From Halomonas sp. H10-9-1 (GTDB taxonomy: Bacteria > Pseudomonadota > Gammaproteobacteria > Pseudomonadales > Halomonadaceae), in NCBI RefSeq assembly GCF_040147005.1, contig NZ_JAMSHO010000001.1, positions 1 to 64,000 of the forward strand: a stretch of DNA of 64,000 bases, read 5' to 3'. The translations under genes were made by a program, and so were the position numbers. Below, piece after piece: positions 1 to 14,161 of the stretch; within the stretch, counting starts at the first letter, position 1; every line of letters starts with the position of its first letter. Under the pieces are notes generated by a model. That model saw nothing but the letters and a program-made list of their open reading frames with translations. It had not been told where the DNA came from and did no database searches.

Positions 1-1467
1 GTGTCGCTGGCTCTCTGGCAACAGTGTCTGGATACCCTGCAGGACGAGTTGAGCTCACAGCAGTTCAACACCTGGATTCGCCCGCTCCAGGCGGAGGAAG
101 GCGATGGGGGAGAGCTGTGCCTGCTGGCACCCAATCGTTTCGTGCGTGACTGGGTGAGCGACAAGTTCGCCAAGCGGATCAGCGAACTGTTGCGTGAGCT
201 GTCGCCGGCGCGGCCGCCCAAGGTGGTGCTGAGTGTCGGCAGCCGACGTGCCGCGCCGCGCCCCCAGCCACGAGAGCTTGGTACGCCGGTGTCGGCAACT
301 CCGCGTCGACCGGCGGCCCCGGCCGTGCATACCCGGTCGAGTGGCGAAATGGTCGACGAGGCCGAGATCGAGGCCAGTCGGGAGGAGCCGACGGCCCGGC
401 GGCCAGGTGGCGAGCGTCAGGTCCAGGTGGAGGGGAGCCTCAAGCACACCAGCGGCCTCAATCCCAACTTCACCTTCGAGACCTTCGTGGAGGGCAAGTC
501 GAACCAGCTGGCCCGAGCCGCCTCCCGACAGGTGTCGGAGAACCCTGGTGGTGCCTATAACCCGCTGTTCCTCTATGGCGGGGTGGGCCTGGGCAAGACT
601 CACCTGATGCATGCCGTGGGCAACGCCCTGGCCGGACGCCGCGAGAATGCGCGCGTGGTCTATCTGCACTCCGAGCGCTTCGTGGCCGACATGGTCAAGG
701 CGCTGCAGCTCAACGCGATCAACGACTTCAAGCGTTTCTATCGTAGTGTTGATGCCCTGCTGATCGACGATATCCAATTCTTCGCCGGCAAGGAGCGCTC
801 ACAGGAGGAGTTCTTTCACACCTTCAATGCCCTGCTCGAGGGCGGTCAGCAGATGATCCTGACTTCCGACCGCTATCCCAAGGAGATCAGCGGCGTGGAA
901 GAGCGCCTCAAGTCCCGCTTCGGCTGGGGCCTGACGGTAGCCATCGAGCCCCCGGAGCTCGAGACCCGAGTCGCCATCCTGATGAAGAAGGCCGATCAGG
1001 CCAAGGTCGACCTGCCCCATGATGCCGCCTTCTTCATCGCCCAGAAGATCCGCTCCAATGTGCGCGAGCTGGAAGGGGCGCTGAAGAAGGTGATCGCCGA
1101 CTCTCACTTCATGGGCAAGCCGATCACCCAGGACTTCATCCGCGAATCGCTCAAGGACCTGCTGGCCCTGCAGGACAAGCAGGTCGGGGTCGACAATATC
1201 CAGCGCACCGTGGCCGAATACTACAAGATCAAGCTCGCCGACCTGCTCTCCAAGCGCCGCTCGCGTTCGGTGGCGCGCCCTCGCCAGGTCGCCATGGCCC
1301 TGGCCAAGGAGCTGACCAACCACAGCCTGCCGGAGATTGGCGATGCCTTCGGGGGGCGCGACCACACCACGGTGCTGCACGCCTGCCGCAAGGTGAAGCA
1401 GCTCCAGGAGGAGAGCTCCGATATCCGCGAGGACTACAAGAACCTGCTGCGGCTGCTGACCAGCTGA
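1..1467 (+). CDS. dnaA: Chromosomal replication initiator DnaA
   Basis: DnaA binds DnaA boxes at oriC and melts the origin in its ATP form. The 488-residue product has the usual layout: N-terminal helicase-loading domain (opening [14 protein letters not shown]), a variable linker to about residue 150, an AAA+ domain with Walker A GGVGLGKT near residue 193 and Walker B DDIQFF near 255, and a C-terminal DNA-binding domain carrying the DnaA signature GGRDHTTV near residue 451. The start is GTG at the first base of the window, which matches the family N-terminus exactly, so the upstream promoter and probably oriC are outside. dnaN, recF and gyrB follow on the same strand in the classical order. 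Confidence 0.98.
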   Translation: MSLALWQQCLDTLQDELSSQQFNTWIRPLQAEEGDGGELCLLAPNRFVRDWVSDKFAKRISELLRELSPARPPKVVLSVGSRRAAPRPQPRELGTPVSATPRRPAAPAVHTRSSGEMVDEAEIEASREEPTARRPGGERQVQVEGSLKHTSGLNPNFTFETFVEGKSNQLARAASRQVSENPGGAYNPLFLYGGVGLGKTHLMHAVGNALAGRRENARVVYLHSERFVADMVKALQLNAINDFKRFYRSVDALLIDDIQFFAGKERSQEEFFHTFNALLEGGQQMILTSDRYPKEISGVEERLKSRFGWGLTVAIEPPELETRVAILMKKADQAKVDLPHDAAFFIAQKIRSNVRELEGALKKVIADSHFMGKPITQDFIRESLKDLLALQDKQVGVDNIQRTVAEYYKIKLADLLSKRRSRSVARPRQVAMALAKELTNHSLPEIGDAFGGRDHTTVLHACRKVKQLQEESSDIREDYKNLLRLLTS

Positions 1468-1573
1468 TCGCTCTGCCCTCCGAGACACCGCCGGCTTGTG
1501 GTTTAATGGTCGCTATGCCGTTCGGCCGGACCCCTGCCGGCTGCAACCCTTCAGGACAAGACGTGGAGCCGAC

Positions 1574-2677
1574 ATGAAATTTTCCATCTCCCGCGAAGCG
1601 CTGCTGCGACCGCTGACGCTGGTGGCCGGCGTGGTGGAGCGCCGCCAGACCCTGCCGGTCCTTTCCAACGTACTGATTCAGGTAGGGCAGGAGGAGGTCG
1701 CGCTGACCGGTACCGACCTGGAAGTGGAACTGATCGGGCGCACCGTGGCCACTCGGGTGGATGAGCCAGGCGGCGTCACCGTGCCGGCCCGCAAGCTGAT
1801 GGATATTTGCAAGTCGCTGCCCGACCAGGCCGAGATCCAGCTCTCCCTGGAGGAGGGCCGGGCGGTGCTGCGCAGCGGGCGTTCGCGCTTCACGCTTTCC
1901 ACCCTGCCGGTCGCGGAGTTCCCGAGCATCGAGGACAGCCAGGGCAGCACCGAGCTGAGCCTGCCGCGGGGCATGCTCAAGCACCTGATCGACGCCACCT
2001 CCTTCGCCATGGCCCAGCAGGATGTGCGCTACTACCTCAACGGCATGCTCCTCGAGATGCGTGACAACCTGATCCGTGCGGTGGCGACCGACGGTCACCG
2101 ACTGGCGGTGTGCTCGCGGCCGGCCGAGCTGCACGTGGCAGCGCCCCAGAAGCTGATCGTTCCGCGCAAGGGCATCCTCGAGTTGGTGCGACTCCTCGAT
2201 GACGGCGAGGACCCGGTCAGCCTGACCCTGGGGGCCAGCCACATCCGCGCCCACACCGGTGACTTCACCTTCACCTCCAAGCTGGTCGACGGCAAGTTCC
2301 CCGACTACGAGCGCGTGGTGCCCCGCGGTGGCAACAAGGTCTTCATCGCCGACCGTGCCGTGCTGCGCCAGGTGCTGTCACGTACCGCCATCCTCTCCAA
2401 CGAGAAGTATCGTGGGGTGCGTCTCCATCTCGAGGAGGGCAACCTCAAGGTGATGGCCAACAACCCCGAGCAGGAAGAGGCCGAGGAGAACATCGTCATC
2501 GAGTACAGCGGAGACTCCCTGGAGATCGGCTTCAATGTCGGTTACCTGGTCGATGTGCTCAATGCCATCGATGAAGATCGCGTGCAGATGACCCTGGCGG
2601 ATTCCAACAGCAGTGCGCTGATGGAGGAGCCGGGTGGCGGCGATGCCCTCTACGTCGTCATGCCGATGCGGTTGTGA
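1574..2677 (+). CDS. dnaN: DNA polymerase III beta sliding clamp
   Basis: Ring-shaped processivity clamp of DNA polymerase III. The 367-residue protein starts MKFSISREALLRPL and ends in the typical clamp terminus DALYVVMPMRL, the length and ends expected for the family. An in-frame extension to 1496 is open but lacks family similarity, so ATG 1574 is chosen. The 106-bp spacer after dnaA contains no DnaA box that I can see. A strong hairpin follows the stop codon, before recF. Confidence 0.98.
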   Translation: MKFSISREALLRPLTLVAGVVERRQTLPVLSNVLIQVGQEEVALTGTDLEVELIGRTVATRVDEPGGVTVPARKLMDICKSLPDQAEIQLSLEEGRAVLRSGRSRFTLSTLPVAEFPSIEDSQGSTELSLPRGMLKHLIDATSFAMAQQDVRYYLNGMLLEMRDNLIRAVATDGHRLAVCSRPAELHVAAPQKLIVPRKGILELVRLLDDGEDPVSLTLGASHIRAHTGDFTFTSKLVDGKFPDYERVVPRGGNKVFIADRAVLRQVLSRTAILSNEKYRGVRLHLEEGNLKVMANNPEQEEAEENIVIEYSGDSLEIGFNVGYLVDVLNAIDEDRVQMTLADSNSSALMEEPGGGDALYVVMPMRL

Positions 2678-2686
2678 CCCACCCAG

Positions 2687-2706
2687 GGCGGCCCGAGCGG
2701 GCCGCC
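2687..2706 (+). other. GC-rich hairpin between dnaN and recF
   Basis: GGCGGCCC and GGGCCGCC form a perfect 8-bp stem with a GAGC loop starting 10 bases after the dnaN stop. There is no T-run after it, so it is more likely an mRNA-stabilising or attenuating structure than a full terminator; recF begins 20 bases downstream. Confidence 0.5.
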
Positions 2707-2725
2707 GCGTTCTACCGCTCCCCCC

Positions 2726-6275
<3,550 letters not shown>

Positions 6276-6280
6276 TGCCA

Positions 6281-6296
6281 TGTTTCACGTGAAACA
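6281..6296. promoter_or_regulatory. parS site 3 (perfect palindrome)
   Basis: A second exact TGTTTCACGTGAAACA, placed between the gyrB stop codon and the gyrB terminator hairpin. Confidence 0.88.
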
Positions 6297-6313
6297 CGCT
6301 TGAGCGCCAAGCG

Positions 6314-6352
6314 AAAAGCCCGCCATCGATGGTTCGATGGCGGGCTTTTTCG
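6314..6352 (+). terminator. Rho-independent terminator after gyrB
   Basis: A 16-bp perfect stem (AAAAGCCCGCCATCGA with its complement) and a TGGT loop are followed by a T-run. The A-run on the left arm makes it potentially bidirectional, so it could also serve the minus-strand gmhB transcript that converges on it. Confidence 0.9.
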
Positions 6353-6397
6353 TCGAGGGCCGCCTTGAGTGGCGATCTTGCTGGGCCTGGTGCCTCG

Positions 6398-6967
6398 TTA
6401 TCCCTCTCGAGCCAGTAGCCAGTCGGCGAATTCGCCCAGATCTTTGAAGACGTGTGCCTTGCTATCCGCTGTCGTCAGCTCCGGATGTTTGGCGAGTGTC
6501 GTTTCCCCCTTGCCGCTGCGTACCAATACCGGCCGGCAACCCATGGCGTCGCCTGCCTGCAGGTCACGCAGGCTATCACCCACCATCCAGCTTCCGGACA
6601 GGGTGGCAAGCCCGAGGGTATCGCGAACCTGCTCCAGCAGCCCGGGAAGCGGCTTGCGGCAGAGGCAGTCGTCATCCGGGCCATGCGGGCACCAGGCGAT
6701 GTGGGCGATCTGGCCACCGGCTTCGGCAACCAAGCGGTGCAATTCGGCATGCATCTCGGACAGGGTGGCCTCGGTATAGTACCCGCGGGCAATCCCCGAC
6801 TGGTTGGTCGCCACTGCCACCGTCCAGCCGGCCCGGCTCAGCCGAGCGATGGCGTCGATGGCGCCGGGGTAGGGGATCCACTCCGCCAGTGACTTCACAT
6901 AGTCATCGGAGTCGTGATTGATGACGCCGTCGCGGTCCAGGATCACCAGGCGTTGGGGGGAAAGCAT
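6398..6967 (-). CDS. gmhB: D-glycero-beta-D-manno-heptose-1,7-bisphosphate 7-phosphatase
   Basis: HAD-family phosphatase that removes the 7-phosphate of heptose bisphosphate in ADP-heptose synthesis; hldE and hldD, elsewhere in this window, act around it. The 189-residue product shows the HAD nucleophile motif LDRDGVIN near residue 8, ATNQSG near 53, the zinc-binding loop CPHGPDDDCLCRKP near 92 and the MVGDSLRDLQA motif near 129. The frame stays open upstream to 7285 only because the heptamer repeat lacks stops; ATG 6967, with GGAG 9 bases upstream, is the sensible start. Its position between gyrB and glyS matches Pseudomonas-type gene order. Confidence 0.95.
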   Translation of the reverse strand: MLSPQRLVILDRDGVINHDSDDYVKSLAEWIPYPGAIDAIARLSRAGWTVAVATNQSGIARGYYTEATLSEMHAELHRLVAEAGGQIAHIAWCPHGPDDDCLCRKPLPGLLEQVRDTLGLATLSGSWMVGDSLRDLQAGDAMGCRPVLVRSGKGETTLAKHPELTTADSKAHVFKDLGEFADWLLAREG

Positions 6968-7001
6968 CCGATAGGGCTCCTGTGTCTGGTGTATAGGGGA
7001 G

Positions 7002-7017
7002 TGTTTCACGTGGAACA
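7002..7017. promoter_or_regulatory. parS site 4 (one mismatch)
   Basis: TGTTTCACGTGGAACA carries one substitution in the right arm. It lies just upstream of the gmhB start and 9 bases before the heptamer repeat. Confidence 0.8.
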
Positions 7018-7026
7018 TCACCTGCC

Positions 7027-7145
7027 AAGGAGCAAGGAGCAAGGAGCAAGGAGCAAGGAGCAAGGAGCAAGGAGCAGGGAGCAGGGAGCAGGGAGCAGGG
7101 AGCAGGGAGCAGGGAGCAGGGAGCAGGGAGCAGGGAGCAGGGAGC
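7027..7145. repeat. 17-copy heptamer tandem repeat
   Basis: Seven perfect copies of AAGGAGC (7027-7075) are followed without a break by ten perfect copies of AGGGAGC (7076-7145). The two blocks differ by one transition, which suggests expansion from two seeds by replication slippage. The unit length is not a multiple of three and lacks stop codons in any frame, so it creates spurious long reading frames on both strands. It occupies most of the 371-bp non-coding space between gmhB and glyS, flanked by parS sites 4 and 5. Confidence 0.97.
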
Positions 7146-7207
7146 AGGGCATCGCCGCGAATGGTGACATATGCCGCTGGCTCTGTTGTGCTTGTCCTCG
7201 GGCGTGA

Positions 7208-7223
7208 TGTTCCACGTGAAACA
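7208..7223. promoter_or_regulatory. parS site 5 (one mismatch)
   Basis: TGTTCCACGTGAAACA differs at one left-arm position from the perfect palindrome. It lies 62 bases after the heptamer repeat. Confidence 0.82.
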
Positions 7224-7259
7224 TCGTTGGGTACAGCAGTACATCCTTGATGGACGGCA

Positions 7260-7275
7260 TGTTTCATGTGGAACA
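7260..7275. promoter_or_regulatory. parS-like site 6 (two mismatches)
   Basis: TGTTTCATGTGGAACA has two substitutions, one in the central CACGTG, so it may be a weaker or decayed ParB site. It lies just beyond the glyS terminator. Confidence 0.55.
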
Positions 7276-7284
7276 CCCCAGCCA

Positions 7285-7316
7285 TGAAAAAGGCCGGCAG
7301 CTGTTGCTGCCGGCCT
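7285..7316 (-). terminator. Rho-independent terminator after glyS
   Basis: An 11-bp perfect stem (AGGCCGGCAGC, TGTT loop, complement) at 7291-7316. On the minus strand it is followed by TTTTTCAT, as expected for termination of the glyQ-glyS transcript. Confidence 0.88.
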
Positions 7317-7338
7317 CGATGGTGCTGTGGGGGTGCGG

Positions 7339-9405
7339 TTACTGCTGGAGTTGCGCGATATCGGCAACCTCGAGGAACAGTGCACGCAGGTCGGCCAGCA
7401 GGGCGAGGCGGTTGCTGCGCACGCCTTCGTCATCGGCCATGACCATCACCTGGTCGAAGAAGGCATCCACCGGCTCGCGAAGGCCAGCCAGAGCGTCCAG
7501 GGCCTCCTGGTAGCGGGCCTCGGCAAACAACGGTGTGACGATGTCACGGTGGGCGTTGACCGCCTCGTGCAGGGCCTTCTCGGCAGCCTCCAGCAGCCGG
7601 GTGGTGTCGACGGCACTACCCACCTCGTCGGCCTGCTTGGCGAGGATGTTGGAGACACGCTTGTTGGCGGCGGCGAGGGCAGCGGCCTCCTCACGGCCGG
7701 CGAAGGACTGTACCGCGCGCAGGCGACGGGCGAAATCCAGCGGGCGCGTGACCGGGCGAGCGCGCACCGCCAGATAGGCCTCGGTAGAGATACCCTCGTC
7801 ATGTCCCCAGGCGCGGAAGCGGTCGAGCATGTAGTCCAGCACTTCATCCACCAGCTTCTCGGCGTAGGGAAGCTCCTGATGCTGGGCCGCGGCCAGGTCG
7901 AGCAGTTCGCGCAGGTCGAGGTCGAGCTCACCCTTGATCAGGATGTTGAGGACACCGATGGCGGCACGCCGCAGCGCGAAGGGATCCTTGGTGCCGGTGG
8001 GGCGGGCGCCGATGCCGAAGATCCCGGTCAGGGTGTCGAGACGGTCGGCCAGGGCCAGCGCCTGGCCGGTACGGCTCTGCGGAATGGCATCGCTGGCGAA
8101 GCGCGGCAGGTACTGCTCCTCCATGGCCTGGGCGACCTCGGCGGGCTCGCCATCCTGGGTGGCATAGTAGCGCCCCATGGTGCCTTGCAGCTCGGGAAAC
8201 TCGAGCACCATCTCGGTGACCAGGTCGCACTTCGCCAGTTCGGCGGCGCGGCGTGCATGGCTGGCCTCGCCATCGATCTGGCCGGCAATGAAGGCAGCCA
8301 CCGCGGCGCTGCGGTGTGCCTTGTCGGCAAGGGTGCCGAGCTGTTTCTGGAAGACCACACCGGCGAGCTCATCGGTGCGCGAGGCCAGGCTGCGCTTGCG
8401 GTCGGTGTCGTAGAAGAAGACGGCATCGGCCAGGCGCGGACGGATCACCTTCTCGTTGCCTTCGATGACCCGCGAAGGGTCGCTGCTGTCGATGTTGGAG
8501 ATGGTGATGAACAGCGGCTTGAGGCGGCCCTGGTCATCGAGCAGGTGGAAGTACTTCTGGTTCGCCTTCATCGAGGAGATCAGGCACTCGGCGGGCACCT
8601 CGAGGAAGCGTTCATCGAAGCTGCCAGTGAGTGCCACGGGCCACTCGACCAGACCGCTGACCTCGACCAGCAGAGTCTCGTCGATCACCGCGCTGGCTTC
8701 CTGGACCTCGGCCTCGGAGAGCACCTGTTCGCGGATGCGCTCGCGGCGTATGTCACGGTCGGCCAGCACCCAGGCCTGCTCCAGGCTGGCGAGGTAGTCG
8801 TCGGCATGCGCCAGTTCGATGGCCTCGGGAGCATGGAAACGATGGCCGTAGGTGGTGCGGCCGGCCTCGAGGCCTAGTGCCTGAGCCGCGATGGTCTCGC
8901 TGCCGTAGAGCACAACCAGCCAGTGCACCGGGCGGGAAAATTCCACCCGCGAGGCGCCCCAGCGCATGTTCTTGGGTACCGGCAGGGAGGCCACGGCCTT
9001 CTGCAGGATATCCGGCAGCAGGGCGGCGATGGTCTCGCCCTGCTGCTGTTCGCGGTAGCCAAGCCAGGTGCCCTTGTCGGTCTCCAGGTGGATCAGCTGA
9101 TCCACGTCGACACCACAGGAGCGGGCGAAGCCCTCGGCGGCCTTGGTGGGCTGGCCATCCTTGAAGGCGGCCGCCAGTGCCGGACCGCGCTTCTCCACCT
9201 CGCGATCGGGTTGCCTGTCGGCCAGCGCCTCGATGCGCACCGCCAGACGGCGCGGCGTGGCATAGGCGCGAACCTCGCCATGGGCGACATCGGCCTCGCG
9301 CAGGCCGCGATGCAGGCCATCGGCCAGAGCATCGGAGAGGGTGTCGATGGCATTCGGGGGAAGCTCCTCGACGCCCAGTTCAACCAGTAGGGTGTTGGCA
9401 GCCAT
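7339..9405 (-). CDS. glyS: Glycyl-tRNA synthetase beta subunit
   Basis: Large subunit of the alpha2-beta2 glycyl-tRNA synthetase; it binds tRNA and complements the catalytic alpha subunit. The 688-residue product starts MAANTLLVELGVEELPPNAI, the standard GlyS N-terminus, and ends in an anticodon-binding-type helical domain (FFDQVMVMADDEGVRSNRLA near 650). A TTG two codons upstream is in frame, but ATG 9405 has GGGAG 10 bases before it and begins two bases after the glyQ stop codon, showing tight coupling of the pair. Confidence 0.97.
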   Translation of the reverse strand: MAANTLLVELGVEELPPNAIDTLSDALADGLHRGLREADVAHGEVRAYATPRRLAVRIEALADRQPDREVEKRGPALAAAFKDGQPTKAAEGFARSCGVDVDQLIHLETDKGTWLGYREQQQGETIAALLPDILQKAVASLPVPKNMRWGASRVEFSRPVHWLVVLYGSETIAAQALGLEAGRTTYGHRFHAPEAIELAHADDYLASLEQAWVLADRDIRRERIREQVLSEAEVQEASAVIDETLLVEVSGLVEWPVALTGSFDERFLEVPAECLISSMKANQKYFHLLDDQGRLKPLFITISNIDSSDPSRVIEGNEKVIRPRLADAVFFYDTDRKRSLASRTDELAGVVFQKQLGTLADKAHRSAAVAAFIAGQIDGEASHARRAAELAKCDLVTEMVLEFPELQGTMGRYYATQDGEPAEVAQAMEEQYLPRFASDAIPQSRTGQALALADRLDTLTGIFGIGARPTGTKDPFALRRAAIGVLNILIKGELDLDLRELLDLAAAQHQELPYAEKLVDEVLDYMLDRFRAWGHDEGISTEAYLAVRARPVTRPLDFARRLRAVQSFAGREEAAALAAANKRVSNILAKQADEVGSAVDTTRLLEAAEKALHEAVNAHRDIVTPLFAEARYQEALDALAGLREPVDAFFDQVMVMADDEGVRSNRLALLADLRALFLEVADIAQLQQ

Positions 9406-9407
9406 GC

Positions 9408-10382
<975 letters not shown>

Positions 10383-10482
10383 TGGGAAAAGCACCGTTGG
10401 CCATGAATTCACAGGGCGTCAAGTATACAATCACCGGAAGATCGGTTATAGGCGCACGCCCCGAGACAGAGGATTCTCATCC

Positions 10483-11439
10483 ATGATCGTAGTGACAGGC
10501 GGGGCCGGCTTCATCGGCTCGAATCTGGTCAAGGCACTCAATCAGCGCGGCCATCAGGACGTGATGGTGGTCGACGACCTGCGCGACGGAACCAAGTTCG
10601 TCAACCTGGCCGACTGCACCCTCGGCGACTATCTGGACAAGGACGACTTCCGCCGCCGGGTGGAGGCCGAGCTGCGCGGTGAGCACTCGCAGTTGCCGAA
10701 GATCGAGGCGATCTTCCATGAGGGGGCCTGCTCGGATACCACCGAGTGGGATGGCCACTTCATGCTCGATAACAATTTCGAGTACTCCAAGGTGTTGCTG
10801 CACTTCTGCCAGCAGCGTGGGATCCCCTTCATCTATGCCTCGTCGGCGGCCACCTATGGTGGCAGCGAGGTATTCGTGGAGGCCCCGGAGCACGAGAGAC
10901 CGCTCAACGTCTATGGCTACTCCAAGCTGCTGTTCGACCAGTATGTACGCGCCCACCACGATTCGTTTCGCAGCCAGGTAGTCGGCTTCCGTTACTTCAA
11001 TGTCTATGGCCCCCGGGAGCAGCACAAGGGCAAGATGGCCAGCGTCGCCTATCACCACCACACCCAGATCAGTGCCGGGCAGGAGGTCAGGCTGTTCGGT
11101 GCCTGGGACGGTTATGAGGCGGGCATGCAGAGCCGTGACTTCGTCTATGTGGGCGACGTGGTGGACGTGAATCTCTGGTTCCTCGACAACCCCGAGGAGT
11201 CCGGCATCTACAACCTGGGCAGTGGGCGCGCCGAGCCCTTCAAGGCCATCGGTGAAGCGGTGATCGACTACTACGGCCGCGGGGCCATCGAGTACATCGA
11301 TTTTCCCGAGGAGCTGAAGGGGCGCTACCAGAGCTACACCCGGGCCGATATCTCGCGGCTGCGCGAGGCCGGATACGACCGCGAATTCCGCACCGTGGCC
11401 GAAGGGGTGCGCGAATACCTGGAGTGGCTGAATGGTTGA
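10483..11439 (+). CDS. hldD: ADP-L-glycero-D-manno-heptose 6-epimerase
   Basis: Final enzyme of ADP-heptose synthesis, an NADP-dependent short-chain epimerase. The 318-residue product starts [15 protein letters not shown] (Rossmann GxxGxxG) and has the catalytic Tyr-Lys in [12 protein letters not shown] near residue 145. The motif [20 protein letters not shown] is typical of HldD. Its last 8 bases overlap the start of waaF, so the two form an operon and are probably translationally coupled. Confidence 0.96.
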   Translation: MIVVTGGAGFIGSNLVKALNQRGHQDVMVVDDLRDGTKFVNLADCTLGDYLDKDDFRRRVEAELRGEHSQLPKIEAIFHEGACSDTTEWDGHFMLDNNFEYSKVLLHFCQQRGIPFIYASSAATYGGSEVFVEAPEHERPLNVYGYSKLLFDQYVRAHHDSFRSQVVGFRYFNVYGPREQHKGKMASVAYHHHTQISAGQEVRLFGAWDGYEAGMQSRDFVYVGDVVDVNLWFLDNPEESGIYNLGSGRAEPFKAIGEAVIDYYGRGAIEYIDFPEELKGRYQSYTRADISRLREAGYDREFRTVAEGVREYLEWLNG

Positions 11440-12490
11440 GTCGGCCACGCTGGGCAAAGTGGCGAGCGGCGAGCGCATCCTGGTGGTCGGCCCCTCCTGG
11501 GTCGGCGACATGGTGATGGCCCAGAGCCTGTTGATGACGCTACGCGCACGCCATCCCGGGGTAACGCTGGCCGTGATGGCGCCGGGCTGGTCGTTGCCGA
11601 TCCTCGAGCGCATGCCCGAGGTAGATGAGGCGATCGCTCTGGACGTGGCACACGGCCAGTTCGGCTGGGCGACGCGGCGCGCCGTGGCCCGCTCCCTGCG
11701 CGGCCGCTTCGATCGTGCCATCGTGCTGCCGCGCTCCTGGAAGTCAGCGCTGGTGCCCTTCCTGGCGGGAATTCCTCACCGGGTCGGCTTTCACGGTGAG
11801 CAGCGTTTTGGGCTGCTCAACCAGCGTCGTCGCCTCGACAAGCACGCGCTCGACCAGACGGTGAAACGGTTCGTCTCGCTGGGACTGCCTGCCGATGAAG
11901 CGGCCACGGGCAGCTTCACGATACCCCAGCCCCGACTGGAGGTGGATGCCGGCAACCAGGCCGAGCTGCGCGAGCGACTGGGCCTCTCCTCGGCCCCGGC
12001 CATCGGCATGATGCCCGGAGCCGAGTACGGTCCCGCCAAGCAGTGGCCGCTGGAGCACTTCCGCACCCTTGCCGAGCACTTGGTGGCCGATGGCTTCGAG
12101 GTGCGCGTGCTGGGTGGGCCCAAGGATGTCGAGGCGGGAGATGCCATCGCCGGGGGCCTGGCGGGTGCCCATAACCTGTGCGGCAGGACGCGTCTGGCCG
12201 ACGCGGTGGACCTGCTGGCCGACTGCGAGCAGGTGGTCACCAACGATTCGGGCCTGATGCACGTGGCGGCGGCGGTGGGGACCCGGGTGCAGGCGCTCTA
12301 CGGCTCCTCCTCGCCGGCCTACACGCCGCCGCTGACCGGCAACGCCGAGATCCACTACCTGGCCGTGGAGTGCTCGCCCTGCTTCGAACGCGTCTGCCCA
12401 CTCGGACATACTCGCTGCCTGACGGAAATGACTCCCGAACGCCTGCTCCGGGCCATTCACTCTGGGCGAGCGACCATCGCCAAGGTCTGA
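11432..12490 (+). CDS. waaF: ADP-heptose:LPS heptosyltransferase II
   Basis: GT9 glycosyltransferase that adds the second heptose of the LPS inner core. The 352-residue protein has [19 protein letters not shown] near residue 14, [15 protein letters not shown] near 192, and the donor-site region [22 protein letters not shown] near 270, all characteristic of WaaF. It overlaps hldD by 8 bp. The adjacent convergent gene is the disrupted OpgB-like gene, 60 bp away. Confidence 0.93.
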   Translation: MVESATLGKVASGERILVVGPSWVGDMVMAQSLLMTLRARHPGVTLAVMAPGWSLPILERMPEVDEAIALDVAHGQFGWATRRAVARSLRGRFDRAIVLPRSWKSALVPFLAGIPHRVGFHGEQRFGLLNQRRRLDKHALDQTVKRFVSLGLPADEAATGSFTIPQPRLEVDAGNQAELRERLGLSSAPAIGMMPGAEYGPAKQWPLEHFRTLAEHLVADGFEVRVLGGPKDVEAGDAIAGGLAGAHNLCGRTRLADAVDLLADCEQVVTNDSGLMHVAAAVGTRVQALYGSSSPAYTPPLTGNAEIHYLAVECSPCFERVCPLGHTRCLTEMTPERLLRAIHSGRATIAKV

Positions 12491-12550
12491 TGCCGACGAC
12501 GGCATGACCGGGGTCGCCTCGCAGGCCCCATCATCGAGGGCATCCAGGAT

Positions 12551-14161
12551 CTAGCGGGGGGCGGCCTGACCGCTTTCCTGCTGTCTGCTGTCGGGTATCA
12601 GGCCTTCCCACAGGCGTTGCTGCAGGGCCGTCTCCTCGTGCATGCGTGCCGCCAGGTCGGCCAGGCCATGCTGTTCCACCAGGGTCGGTTCTGCGCTGAA
12701 CAGGGAGACGCCTAGCCCTGCGCGGTGACGGTCGATGGTGAAGCCCATCGCCTCCAGGAGGGTGGGAAAGAGATCGATGGTGGCCGCCTGTCGCCGGGTG
12801 CGCTGCCCCGCTTCGATGCCTTCACCCAGCAGCATGAAGGTGTTGTCGCGCTCACTGGCGATCAGCTGCTCCCAGGCCGACACGCGCATCGTCAGGTGGT
12901 CGCTGGCGATCACCACCAGCGTATTCTCGAGCAGCCCCTCGCCTTCGAGTCGGTCGATCAGGTCGAAGGCGAGCCAAGCCGAGCACTCCACCGAATAGAG
13001 AATATCCTCGCCGTCGAACTCGCCCTGGCGCTCCAGGCAGGCCTGGGCCGGATAGCCATTGGGCGCGTGACCGGTGATGCTCAGGCTGATCACGCCCCAG
13101 GGGCCCGCATCTTCCTCGTCCAGGCGGCGGATCTCCTCGATGGTGAAGTCGTAGAGGCTGTCGTCGAAGAGCCCCCAGTCGTTGACGTAGTCGCTGTCCT
13201 CGAGGCGTGATTCGAGTTCGGCGCGGCCCATGACCCTATCGAAAGCGTGGCCCCGGTAGAAGATTCCCTTGCCGGCAAACTCGGTGCTGGCCCCGCCCAG
13301 GAAGCTGAGGCGGTAGCCCTGTTCATCCAGCAGATCGCCCAGGCAACGAATGCCGGGTACCACACGCCCCAGCGGTTCGAACTGGTTGTCGTGGAGCAGC
13401 CCCGCCGGCATCAGCGGGGTGCCGCACTGGCTGGCGATCATGCCGGCCATGGTCCAGCCCGTGTTCTCCAGCTGGCGCACCCCCTCGAAGACGTGGCCGC
13501 GGCGGCCCAGGGCGTCGAGGAAGGCATAGGCATCACCGAAGCGCGTGCGATCGCCATAGGTGCGCTCGATGCTCTCCAGGTAGAGCAGCAGCAGGTTGGG
13601 AGGGTCTTTCGGTGCCTGTTCGACCGTGGGGGCCACGTAGCGGCGGTCCAGCCAGGCCCCGTCATCGGTGACGATGGCCGCACTGCGTTGCCCCATGCTG
13701 TAGAACAGCGGGTTGCTGACGATCAGCACCAGCACCAGCAACCTGTCGGCGAGTCGCCAGCGGTGGTCGCGGCGTGCCAGCCAGGTGAAAGCGGCCAGCA
13801 GCGCCAGCATCGCCAGGGTATAGAGCGCCGCCGCCAGAAGGCGGCCGCTACCGCCGTGCTCGGCGATCCCGGCCTGCAGGTGGAAGAAGATCGCCCCGAT
13901 CTCGACGATGCCGAAGCTCTCGGCCAGATAGACGTAGACGCCCCACAGGCAGAGAGGCACCAGCGACCAGGGCCAGACCCTAACTGGCGGCCTGGGGTTC
14001 GCCGGCTTGCCCCAACGCAGCAGCCAGCCCAGACCCAGCCAGGCGCCGGCGATAGGCACCAGGCTCCATACCGGCAGCACCGCCACGGTGACGATGGCGT
14101 AGCCAAGGCAGAGCCCGATCACGAGCAGGGCCCACCAGCGGGGATGGTGGAAGTAAGAAAA
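12551..14161 (-). pseudogene. OpgB-like phosphoglycerol/sulfatase-fold membrane protein, 5' end split by an insertion sequence
   Basis: Resembles the alkaline-phosphatase-superfamily phosphoglycerol transferases (OpgB/MdoB, LTA-synthase group) that decorate periplasmic glucans or other envelope glycans. Visible: about five membrane segments in the first 200 residues, LLLLYLESIERTYGD, the probable nucleophile Thr in NTGWTMAGMIASQCGTPL, RNDWGF-like VNDWGLFDDSLYD and the metal motif SDHLTM. Joining across the insertion (one copy of the 8-bp duplication) restores a start ATG at 15516 reading MNQSTPFSYFHHP, a 543-residue protein. In the present sequence the frame continues into the insertion to 14356, giving a chimeric N-terminus of about 65 residues, so a protein might still be made. 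The exact substrate is not known. Confidence 0.68.
14154..14161. repeat. Target-site duplication, left copy
   Basis: TAAGAAAA directly abuts the left end of the insertion sequence and is repeated exactly at 15491-15498. An 8-bp duplication is what ISL3-family transposition produces. Confidence 0.92.

Noticed and set aside
1468..1573. Origin of replication between dnaA and dnaN
   Set aside because: No TTATNCACA-like DnaA boxes or AT-rich unwinding element can be seen in the 106-bp spacer; oriC is more likely upstream of base 1.
7027..7145. Heptamer tract as a CRISPR or iteron array
   Set aside because: There are no spacers and the unit is 7 bp and purely tandem, unlike CRISPR; no replication protein binding motif or DnaA boxes accompany it.
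6968..7285. N-terminal extension of gmhB through the heptamer repeat (APCSLLP-type peptide repeats)
   Set aside because: The repeat lacks stops in all frames, and a well-placed ribosome-binding site and the family N-terminus support ATG 6967.
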